A DNA stretch of 20,203 nucleotides from Chara braunii (taxonomy: Eukaryota; Streptophyta; Charophyceae; Charales; Characeae). The translations under genes were made by a program, and so were the position numbers. Position 1 is the first letter of the stretch. Each line of letters opens with the position of its first letter. Below are positions 8,701 through 16,409 of this stretch, piece after piece. Location of the stretch: assembly GCA_003427395.1 (NCBI GenBank), contig BFEA01000348.1, positions 400,408 to 420,610 of the forward strand, given 5' to 3'. The notes beneath the pieces were generated by a model, which was not told the DNA's origin, searched no databases, and saw nothing but the letters and a program-made list of their open reading frames with translations.

Positions 8701-9296
8701 TTTAGCTGGCGTTCAATCTCTTCCCTTTTCAATTTTTAATATCCTCTTCTCCTCCAACTCAACCCCATTCTTTACTAGGAGTCACTGTTGCAACTCATGT
8801 TCCCTCTCTTGCATCAACAACTCCCTTTCTGCATCGTTCTCTTCCGCCTCCAGCTTCACTGACTTTTCTGCTCATTCATCCTTTCTGAACCCAAACTTCT
8901 CCATCCACGTCTGGGTATCTGTAGGGTAGAAGTGGAGCTGACTAGATTCCCCCTTCTTCCTCTCTTCTGAACCTGGGATCCTCCAGCCTTATTTCTTCTT
9001 CTTCTCCTTCTCCTTCTTCTTCTTCTTCTTCTTCTTCTTCTTCTTCTTCTTTCTTCTTCTTCTTCTTCTTCCACTACCTCCACCACTTGCTTCTGCTTCT
9101 CCAGAGACTTCAATTTCTCTTCCAATTCCTTTCTCTCTTTCTCCAATCTCTCCTTCTCTTCCTCTTTCTTATTTCTCTTCTCCTCCTTTCTTTCTTCTCT
9201 CTCCTTCTCCTTTTCCTTTAGCCTCCTATCAATCTCGGCTTGCTGTTCGACGGTAAAGGGTTGGGTAGATCTCCCAGATCGACTCACAACGTTCAT
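8701..9296 (-). pseudogene. gag: Gag N-terminal coiled coil with an expanded trinucleotide repeat
   Basis: An ATG at 9296-9294 opens MNVVSRSGRSTQPF, followed by about 55 residues rich in Glu, Lys and Arg in heptad-like order (ERLEKERKELEEKLKSLEKQ), a strong coiled-coil candidate. The open frame then runs into a (TTC)n repeat of the plus strand that encodes a glutamate run followed by about 19 arginines. After it, another frame resumes charged helical text (KLEAEENDAERELLMQEREH) to about 8790. The repeat evidently changed both length and frame. The ATG is chosen because it heads the long frame and has no competing upstream Met in frame. Confidence 0.75.
8992..9072. repeat. (TTC)n microsatellite inside gag
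   Basis: About 80 bases of CTT/TTC triplets with a few interruptions lie within the coiled-coil part of gag. On the gag strand these are GAA/AGA/AAG codons. Confidence 0.93.
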
Positions 9297-9724
9297 ACCA
9301 AAGGTATGGGAGAAACCTAGTGGAAAGAGAAAGCGAAGGAGGGGCCCCTATATTGCGGACAAGGCCAAGAATCCAAACATTGGATAGTTGTCCATGGTGG
9401 GTGCTGGCACTGTAAGATTGACTCTGCCTCCTCACCACGTATGCCTATTCCTCAACACTTATTCAATCCTCAACACCTAATTATCAACCTAACCTATATT
9501 AGGGTTTGACAGTCTACTTCCCTCCCCACATTTGTCACTACAACTCTCCTCCAATCCGGTGGGCAACCGACATTTGAAGGTCGGCCAACACAAACCTCAG
9601 GAATTATTTAACGATGCAAACAGGACGCCGTGCCCACCATAGGAAGATTGCTTCTCAAGACGTAGACTGATTCCTCACTGATTGCAGTTGTTTTAGGGTA
9701 TAACAACCACCAGCGATTTTGCCA

Positions 9725-9747
9725 GCCGGTCAGTACCGGTCTTTGGG
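9725..9747 (-). repeat. Leader hairpin repeat, copy 1
   Basis: GCCGGTCAGTACCGGTC followed by TTTGGG; CCGGT and ACCGG flank a four-base loop. It matches the copy at 9877-9899 with one mismatch in 23 bases. Confidence 0.75.
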
Positions 9748-9876
9748 GGGTCTCCCTGGCGTCCTGAATTGGTGGACCTTACGTATCACCCCTACTTCAC
9801 CCGTGTATTATACAGCTGGCAAACCCTACTGCCCTCTACAACTCCTCACTGCGTCTTTTTGAGTCTTCGGTCGCAC

Positions 9877-9899
9877 GCCGGTCAGTACCGGTCATTGGG
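9877..9899 (-). repeat. Leader hairpin repeat, copy 2
   Basis: Second copy, offset by 152 bases from the first and in the same orientation, with the same inverted CCGGT/ACCGG stem. Confidence 0.75.
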
Positions 9900-10354
9900 C
9901 ATAGCCGGGTTGTTTTATGAGCGCCCGCCGCTCATTGCCCGGGCTCCCTACTAGGTCCAGAGATACATCCAGCTGCCGAGTTGGTACCCTATACCTAGAC
10001 CATGCATTCACAGATTGATAGACTCGATAACAGCAAAGAGACCAAATATCAGATGAAGTCAACAAAAACCCTAATTGCAGCAGAGGTCACAAGGAAAGCA
10101 CGTGGGAAGGCACCATCCACAAGAAAATTCAAATTGCATAAAGACTGGGCCAAGGCAAAGAAGCACTTCGCTCCATGAACGTTCCGTCGATGAAGCTCCT
10201 CGCTCGCAGGTACGTGCCCCCCTTGCCCCTTGCTATGCCCATTCTACTTCGGCCCTCAACCTGTCAAACCCCGATCTCACTTTTTTTTTGTGTGTCACCC
10301 GTCGGCCTTCTTCCTTGCCAGCGTCTCAACTCCGAGCGGATGCAGTGGGAACCA

Positions 10355-10366
10355 GCTCTGATACCA
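10355..10366 (-). promoter_or_regulatory. Primer-binding site for initiator tRNA-Met
   Basis: The minus strand reads TGGTATCAGAGC, complementary to the 3' terminal 12 bases of plant initiator tRNA-Met (GCTCTGATACCA). This is the commonest PBS of plant LTR retrotransposons. One base upstream on the minus strand lies a CA (10369-10368) that can end the 5' LTR. Confidence 0.85.
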
Positions 10367-10539
10367 CTGAAATGGACCGAACACTCGACAAGCTTTACTT
10401 GCATACACCAATAAACATCCACATGAGAGTTTACACGTGAGAAGCCAAATCGAGATACAATCCACATTTGAAGATATCGTCACCAATATTATTATCAATA
10501 TACAAGAATGTTTGTCCCCAGCAGCGGCTATGGCTTCCC

Positions 10540-10542
<3 letters not shown>

Positions 10543-10620
<78 letters not shown>
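10543..10620. repeat. (CT)n microsatellite, left part
   Basis: About 39 CT units, ending abruptly at a sequencing adapter. Confidence 0.95.
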
Positions 10621-10622
<2 letters not shown>

Positions 10623-10656
10623 GTCTCTTATACACATCTAGATGTGTATAAGAGAC

Positions 10657-10658
<2 letters not shown>
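10621..10658. other. Nextera mate-pair junction adapter (artefact)
   Basis: CTGTCTCTTATACACATCT is followed directly by its exact reverse complement AGATGTGTATAAGAGACAG. This is the 19-base Tn5 mosaic end in the head-to-head form used as the Nextera mate-pair circularisation junction. It is a laboratory sequence left in the reads and not part of the genome. Predicted proteins across it contain the well-known contaminant peptides such as SYTHLDVYKRQ. Confidence 0.98.

Positions 10659-10696
<38 letters not shown>
10659..10696. repeat. (CT)n microsatellite, right part
   Basis: About 19 CT units on the other side of the adapter. The two parts may come from one locus or from two loci joined through the adapter. 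Confidence 0.95.
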
Positions 10697-10699
<3 letters not shown>

Positions 10700-10914
10700 G
10701 ATCGTTCCCCTGGATACACCCACTCAGGTATCTTACACCTTGGTGGCTATGGCCGCCGTCCTCCTGCTCTACGTCTAACCTAGCTATGGACCATCTCCCA
10801 GGCGCCCTCTTCTCCTTCAGACGCACAGTGCCCAAGTTGCCATAACGCACAAACGGCAGCAGCGCTTCCGCATCTCACAATTGAACAAGTGACGAGTCGC
10901 TGCACTGTAGCAGC

Positions 10915-10922
10915 TAAATATA
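10915..10922 (-). promoter_or_regulatory. TATA-like box of the LTR promoter
   Basis: The minus strand reads TATATTTA about 550 bases upstream of the LTR end next to the PBS. If used, transcription would begin about 30 bases further along the minus strand (near 10885) towards gag. Motif match only. Confidence 0.4.
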
Positions 10923-11200
10923 GGACTTGTCTTCGCTTGGCTTGGCTTGGCTTGGCCTGCTTCAGACCGTTACCAGTCAGTCGCGGCCTGTCTGCTGCAA
11001 ACATTTTGTCGGTCCGGTACCTTCCGGACTTTCCTTGGACATGCTGCAAATTTGGACTTGGGGTCTGTCGGACTGGACTGGACGCTTCTGGACTTTCCTT
11101 CTCGGGTACCGGGCGAACCTCTACCGACCTACGACGCTTCGGTAACGACAACTATAGACCTATGATACCCTTAGAGCCCTACGGCCTACACGATGGAACG

Positions 11201-11795
11201 GCCCTGGGACGGGTATAGGTGCAAGTTGAGTATAGTGGGTATTCCCATCTTTAAGTGGGGTACATATGCAATTTTCCCTATAATCTACGTGTTGACAGTT
11301 GTGACTGCCTGCATACATCTCACCCAAACTGAAAGGTACTCTAACCAGTGGTTTCAACCAGTGGTTCGGCGGTTTGGCATACGTTCTATGTTGTTAACTT
11401 GTTATAGTTTCTAGATGCTCCTTGCCACTACGGCGTAATATGGAAAATCGGCAACTTGTACAGTGTTTTCGTGTTCCATTTGTGGAAATTGGGATTACTC
11501 GAGCACTCGGCATTGACTCTTAAGAAAAAAAGAAAAAAGACATCAGAGGGATCCACAGATATTGAAATTGGTTACCTCTACTGCGAAGAAAGTAGTCATC
11601 GCTTTGTCGTCAATCGACATCATTTCAATCTCCATTTGGTTGAGCATTCCATACACCCACTTTGGCATGAATGCAGTACTCATGAGCTGGAGGCCCAACG
11701 ATACGGCAGTCTTGAAGTTCTGCGAAAAGCCAGACAGGCATGCATGGATGGAAGAACACACGTGAAAGGTCACGAATACACATAACACACACCTC
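11201..11795. other. Unassigned sequence
   Basis: No gene recognised. An 11-base motif AACCAGTGGTT occurs twice in tandem, separated by two bases, near 11343-11366. Open frames on both strands lack any recognisable domain. Confidence 0.5.
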
Positions 11796-11846
11796 ATCAC
11801 ACACACACACACACAATACCAACACACAGACACACACACGCACACA

Positions 11847-11848
<2 letters not shown>
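11796..11848. repeat. Imperfect CA-rich flank
   Basis: CACACA runs interrupted by AT, GA and CG lead into the perfect CA array. Confidence 0.85.

Positions 11849-11918
<70 letters not shown>
11849..11918. repeat. (CA)35 microsatellite
   Basis: Uninterrupted 70-base run of CA. Confidence 0.97.
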
Positions 11919-11920
<2 letters not shown>

Positions 11921-12009
11921 GATGATCATAGGGTTAATGAACCTGATCTTACTCAGACATGTCAACAAAATGGTGCAAACAAGCAAAAAGTGACTGTGCT
12001 GGTTCTAGC

Positions 12010-12087
12010 TTGCCAAGAGTCCACCACTGACACTGGTGGGGGCGTCTTAAAAAAAAAAAAAAAAAAAAAAAGTTTGCCAAGAGTCCA
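12010..12087 (+). mobile_element. Tiny poly(A) retroinsertion with target-site duplication
   Basis: TTGCCAAGAGTCCA occurs at 12010-12023 and again at 12074-12087. Between them lie 25 bases, then 23 A (12049-12071) and GT. A short sequence with a 3' poly(A), bounded by identical 14-bp repeats, is the signature of target-primed reverse transcription by a LINE machinery. The 25 bases are too short to tell the source RNA. Confidence 0.75.
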
Positions 12088-12825
12088 TAACCAGGGAAAC
12101 AAGATCCACAAGACAGCTGAGGGCGTGCATGACATTAGCGAAAAGCATGACAGTATGCGTTTTCTTTCTTTTTTTTTTTAAATCATTACGCTCCAATTCC
12201 CTTTTTTTTTTGGGGGGGGGAAAGGACGCCGTCTTTCTACTAGGGTGAGTGATGCGAGAATCTGCCCCTAGTAGATAGGTCGGGTGCTCAAGTCTATTAG
12301 TGGGGAGCAGCACCTGCTGGAAACCGAGTCCAGCATCACTTTTTTTCAACATGAGAGTACCAGGGCCATTACCCGGCTTCGGCTGTGTGATACAAATACA
12401 TGAAGGAAAGCAACATCAGCTGGGAATGAGGCCCAGCATCCCTCTTGAAGATCCTCTGCATTGACTGATGCCCTAAAATACACGTTGTTTAGTAACTACT
12501 GTTCTGGAATACATTTGGGAAGCAAAGAGGACAGAGAACTCAAGGAACACTGTAGCTCCTCCGAGGGGCAGCCGGAGCAGCCTTCTAAGTTCTAACTCAT
12601 TCTGACACGTCCCTCCCAAACCAGCTCAACTCTACTAGAGCTCCACCTTGAACAGGGAAGAGATCAGAAAATTCCGCAGCCGACTTCATTGGGGTTTGAT
12701 GGGTCGATTTCCGTCCAGTTTGACAGTGCCTCCGGCACGGTTCCGTGCCTTGGCTGAGCCACCTCAACCATTCACCGTTGCTATCCATCCTCCCTCTCCC
12801 GCCCAAGCCAGTCTCTATGTTGCTC
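12088..12825. other. Unassigned sequence
   Basis: No gene recognised. It contains T-rich runs near 12160-12180 and a T10/G9 run at about 12202-12219. Confidence 0.5.
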
Positions 12826-12938
12826 GCGTACACGTATGGGGCTTTTCCATACATAATGTACGCATATTTTATGTACGTAACCCCGTATGTGGCGATGTAC
12901 GTTCTGTATGTAAAACGTATGGGGGAAAAAAAAAACAA
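12826..12938. repeat. Cluster of GTAC/GTAT palindromic motifs next to poly(A)
   Basis: GTACG, CGTAT, GTACGTA and CATAC motifs recur about every 10-15 bases. A stem GTATGG/CCATAC at about 12835-12854 brackets a short loop. A run of A begins near 12927. The arrangement resembles the sequence after the poly(A) at 14586. Confidence 0.4.
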
Positions 12939-13381
12939 ATCTAAAAAATCTGAAAAAAAAACACCATGTTATGTAACATAGGCAGACAGGCAATATTTGT
13001 CTGAGCACCAACCCCAAATTCTTATTAAAATAAGAGAAATGCAATGAACCTCCTAGTTCAACACCAGTGAGTGTACATATTCACACCAGAAGCATGTATG
13101 AGTTCACACGAAATTCACACTGGAGACCAGAGAGATGAAGACCAGGTAGCGCAGCTTATCATTTCCAGAAAGTATTAAAAGAGCAATAAGAGTTCAAGTC
13201 ACCAGCGCTCATCAGCGCGTGCCAATAGGTAACCAATAATCAGCATAAACTCTCAGGTAAGTATCTCTTCCCTTCTGCTCTTCCCTCTTATGTATCTCTC
13301 CACCTTGCTGGTCTTCTCCCTAGCTATGACCTCGCTGTGTCTTCTCTCCCTACATGCATTCACACTCACTATCTACTACTT
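12939..13381. other. Unassigned sequence, possibly the outer part of an LTR-like fragment
   Basis: No gene recognised. Text near 13060-13125 contains several TTCACAC/GTTCACAC motifs. It precedes the region that matches the LTR at 10.7-11.05 kb. Confidence 0.35.
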
Positions 13382-13790
13382 CATGGATCTACTCTGAATA
13401 CACCCACTGTCAACTCCACTAACCCCTCTGGAGTCTACTACTAACAACTAGCACTAACACTTCTGCACTGGCGCAGCTATGGCTGTCTTCTCCCTGCCAG
13501 CGCTATCTTCCTCTCTCTCCCTCACTTAGCGCAGCACTCTGGCCTCAGCACTCTGCTCCTCATTTCAGCGCACAAGTGCACCAGCACTTCCACACTTCTT
13601 GCGAATCAGCAATCTGCCTGAATGTGAGGCTGGTCAGTCCTTTTGTAGTCTTGGTTTGCACTTCAACTCGTGCCAGCCTCTGTTTCTTGGGTCCGGACTG
13701 GTTCCGGTACCACATCCCCACGGCCTGTCTGCTACTGAATGTTAAGGCCTGGAACCTTCCCGAATTTCCATTGGACTGCTGCTGCTTGGG
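13382..13790 (-). mobile_element. LTR-like fragment related to the 10.7-11.05 kb LTR
   Basis: Two separated blocks match the probable 5' LTR in the same order and orientation: ATACACCCACT at 13398-13408 (10714-10724 in the LTR), and CGGCCTGTCTGCT at 13721-13733 (10983-10995), followed by a gapped match around ACCTTCC...TTTCC.TTGGAC at 13753-13785. The spacing between blocks is 325 bases here against 272 there. It is probably a diverged solo LTR or remnant of a related element. Confidence 0.55.
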
Positions 13791-13799
13791 CCTTCGAGT

Positions 13800-14060
13800 C
13801 ATGACTTTTCACTTGTGAACATGACTTTTGACTGTGAACAGTGACTCCTGCCTGTGGGTCACGACCTTTGCCTGTGATTCTACCTTTTTACTCGTGGGAT
13901 ATGTCTCTTCAATATGACTTTTCATTAGGAAACGTGACTCCAACCTTTGAGACATGACTCTTGCTTGGTGAATCTGCCTTTTCACTCGTGGGATGTGACT
14001 CTTCTGAATGACTTTTATTATGAGACGTGACTCTTGTCCCTGAGACGTCACTGTTTGCTG
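13800..14060. repeat. Degenerate tandem repeat with a 94-bp higher-order unit
   Basis: TGACTY-TTG-CTGTGA-like motifs of about 18-22 bases recur throughout. A longer unit beginning CCTTTTTACTCGTGGGAT at 13883 recurs as CCTTTTCACTCGTGGGAT at 13977, 94 bases later, and stays similar for most of the unit. The open frames across it are repeats, not genes. Confidence 0.75.
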
Positions 14061-14546
14061 GGTGCCTGGTGGACCAGACTGCTGAGGTACCTGATTGTGA
14101 CTTTTCTGAGTTTGACGAACTCGGCCTTTTCTTGACCTGGGCATCTGACCCTGAAGTCCGAATTTGGGGTCTGAATTATGGAAGGCCTTTCAGAAAAAAA
14201 TAGACATGGAAAAAGGGTAATTAAAAAAAAGAAAAATTTCACTGCAACAGCAACATGCCTGTGTGTGTAATCGAAAGGAACACACGCACACCATCAAACA
14301 CACATTGACACACATGACACAAACAGAACACACCCACCCACACATTTTTGTGCATTTCTTTTCTTTAATTATTCAGGGGTTCCAGTCGATAAATAGACTG
14401 GATATAGCCGTTAAAAAATGGTGGCCAGGGGACCAGGGGTGTTTGAAGCCACACAGCATGTGTTCATGAGATCGGCCTTGGAACTTTTCTTTTTCAGCTG
14501 ATTTCAGGTATGCAGGGTGCATGGACACTAATCAATACCCCGACAC

Positions 14547-14547
<1 letters not shown>
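14061..14547. other. Unassigned sequence with CA-rich patch
   Basis: No gene recognised. CACACA-rich text lies at 14280-14345, and an A-rich stretch near 14195-14235. Confidence 0.5.

Positions 14548-14585
<38 letters not shown>
14548..14585 (+). repeat. Poly(A) tract, 38 bases
   Basis: Uninterrupted A run. It may be the tail of a retroinsertion, but no flanking target-site duplication was found. Confidence 0.95.
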
Positions 14586-14588
<3 letters not shown>

Positions 14589-14659
14589 TACGGAACCCCT
14601 CCCGTACGAGTAGCGTACATGTAAGGACACGTACGAGGTGCCGTATGGATCGCTACGCA

Positions 14660-14925
14660 GGCCAGTCGTTGCAGAACTCAGTGATTGCTTTGACAAGATC
14701 CACTTGCTGTGAATAAATTTTTGGACGCGCTAGCGCCGTTCCGGTGAGCGCTACCAAGCAGCGCTATTCCGCGACCCCACGCTTCCTTGGTTTCCCGTGC
14801 AAGCGTGGGGTCGCGGAATAGCGCTGCTTGGTAGCGCTCACCGGAACGGCGCTAGCATGTCCAAAAATTTATCCACAGCAAGCGGATCTTGTCAAAGCAA
14901 TCACTGAGTTCTGCAACGACTGGCC
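14660..14925. repeat. Near-perfect inverted repeat, 125-bp arms and 16-base spacer
   Basis: Left arm 14660-14784 and right arm 14801-14925 are reverse complements at 121 of 125 positions, with spacer 14785-14800. The inner halves of the arms are GC-rich with three AGCGCT-type sites; the outer halves are ordinary sequence (CAGTGATTGCTTTGACAAG). All four differences between arms are transitions. A transcript would fold into a 125-bp stem. It has no open frame of note. It may be a fold-back element, an inverted duplication or a small-RNA source. Confidence 0.93.
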
Positions 14926-16409
14926 TTCGGGCGTGGCCCCACCAAACCCGACTACGGACAGACAAGCGCAGGAAAGAGAAGGGGAAAAGGGAGAGAATGA
15001 GAGGGAAGGGGACAGGACCGCTAGGGAAGGAAAAGGAATGAGAACAACCTAAGACCAGGAAAGGACAAAGGGAGTAAAGAAAGGGAAGGGAAGAGAGGCG
15101 AGAAAAGCCTTACCATACATAGGAGAGCGTTTTGCGGAGGCCAGACACGCAAGGAATCATTACAAGCAGACGAAGGGAGAGGCTCAGCGGTAGTGTTTCC
15201 TTCAGCACGCAGTCGTAAGGTTCGAAAGGTCTCGTTCTCCTCTGAAGGTAAGATCGGAAGGCCATCATACCCACCCCACGGTGCGCGGGACACAGCGCGA
15301 GAAGGACGCGAAGACAAGAGAAGAGACAAGCACGGATCAAGAGAGGAGGACACCTTTAGACAAGCAAAAAAGGAGAAAGCGACGAAGTCGATGCGGATTT
15401 TAGAGACGACCTAGTCAGGCACTATAGATGATCAAATATACACAACGATCCGCATTAAAGCTGGATAGAAGCAGCTGCTGAGCAGCGTTGGTTCAATCAG
15501 AGAACATAGACCAGATAGCGGAAGTAGAACTCACCTAAACTAAGTCAGTCGGAGCCTATAGACAGCCCCGGCGTCCCCGTAATAGATCCCCTTTCTATGT
15601 CAGTCCCGACGGAAGTCACTTGAAACTTCGCCACCAGAGTGAGAGAGAAATCAACCAATCCATCTACCCCCACCCATCCCTCCGCGCTCTTACTAAAGCG
15701 TCTCTAGCCCTACCACCGCCAGACAGCCAAACACTCCCCTGTCTGCAGCACCCACTCAAACACATGTCCCATACTAACAATCCTCCCGGTCCAACCGCCC
15801 AGAGCACTCCCTCATACTCCCCTCCCCCCCAATCTCCCATCTCTCCAGTCTTCAATCCCACGGGCGTCCGGCGAAGTTCCTAAGCACTCCGAAACAGGAA
15901 CGAGACAAGGTAGCCTCAAACAGACTGAACCGAAGCATTCAAAGCCATCGAGAACAAATTACTATTATTCTGGATCATTCATTCTTGCAATTAACTATTA
16001 TTTATAAGCCTATATTATTTCAATTCTTTTTCGCATTAAAACTTGTGTTTTTCCTCCGAGGAGGGCAATTCCCTCCAGAAAAGGAAATTCTTTACTCCTC
16101 CCAACCTCAGGACCCATCTTATTTAGTTAAAGAACTCACCCTCCGCGCCCTCCCCAAACCATCAACGATCTGCACCGTAAAAAACTCACTTTGCTCACCC
16201 CCGCCACCCTATCCCAATCACGCCACCCCGACTTCCCCACGCTGCACGCTCCACCGCCCAACCACTCCCCTCCGCCCCCCTCTTCACTCACCACCACCCC
16301 ACCCAAAATTCACCCACTCCAATCAGACCCTGTACTCCGCCAGTTATTTCAAGTCCAGTCCTACACCCCCGTAAGGCATACTACCCCCCCAGTGCCGAGT
16401 TGAGTGAGG
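14926..16409. other. Unassigned sequence upstream of LINE ORF1
   Basis: It is GA-rich at about 14960-15110 and C-rich at 15640-15890 and 16180-16390. The proline-rich open frames in the C-rich parts (for example 15620-15883) look compositional. Part of this may be LINE 5' UTR, but the 5' end of the LINE cannot be located without other copies. Confidence 0.45.

Larger units (their letters stand above)
9297..10354 (-). other. Probable retrotransposon leader (5' UTR) between PBS and gag
   Basis: About 1.06 kb lie between the primer-binding site and the gag ATG. No protein domain is recognised on either strand. A 23-base segment with an internal hairpin occurs twice (9725-9747 and 9877-9899). 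A poly-T of ten bases lies near 10280. Leader function is inferred from position. Confidence 0.55.
3763..10366 (-). mobile_element. Degenerate Ty3/gypsy LTR retrotransposon (internal region)
   Basis: Read on the minus strand the order is primer-binding site (10366), leader, gag, protease, RT, RNase H, integrase and post-integrase domain (to about 3824), then a purine-rich GGAAAAGGGG (3772-3763) that is a candidate polypurine tract. RT before integrase is the Ty3/gypsy (Metaviridae-like) order. The copy is dead: gag and pol contain more than a dozen in-frame stops and at least six frame changes, and RT and RNase H have each lost a catalytic Asp. The 3' LTR is not recognisable; the sequence below 3762 turns into simple repeats. 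Closest recognisable relatives are plant-type gypsy elements; the exact clade is not determined. Confidence 0.93.
10368..11200 (-). mobile_element. Probable 5' LTR (outer end not located)
   Basis: On the minus strand this would be the sequence ending in CA directly before the PBS. It contains a TATA-like box, a (CT)n tract and, further out, sequence that recurs at 13382-13790. The outer TG boundary and any target-site duplication cannot be fixed because no second LTR copy is recognisable at the 3' end, so the 11200 limit is arbitrary. Confidence 0.5.

Noticed and set aside
3824-9296. Stop-codon reassignment (TAA/TAG read as Gln, as in some green algae or ciliates)
   Set aside because: TGA, TAA and TAG all occur in frame, often at positions where Arg, Trp, Glu or Asp is expected, and frameshifts are also present. 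Pseudogene decay explains this better.
10437-10850. Open frames giving LSLSLS, REREREs and SYTHLDVYKRQ
   Set aside because: They translate the CT repeat and the sequencing adapter and are not genes.
11543-11986. Open frames rich in VCVCVC or HTHTHT
   Set aside because: Translations of the CA microsatellite.
13142-13203. tRNA-like A box (GGTAGCGCAGCTT) and B box (GAGTTCAAGTCAC) suggesting a tRNA gene or SINE
   Set aside because: The spacing is plausible, but the T-arm and acceptor stems do not pair and no anticodon arm can be folded, so it is probably chance.
13800-14060. CRISPR array
   Set aside because: Repeats are degenerate, vary in length and have no unique spacers; the setting is eukaryotic.
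15620-15883. Proline/serine-rich open frame as a gene
   Set aside because: It lies in a C-rich region where such frames arise by composition; no domain, signal or homologue is recognisable.
16191-16403. Proline-rich open frame before LINE ORF1 as a separate ORF0
   Set aside because: Compositional C-rich sequence; it has no ATG context or motif to support it and the 5' UTR of the family is unknown.
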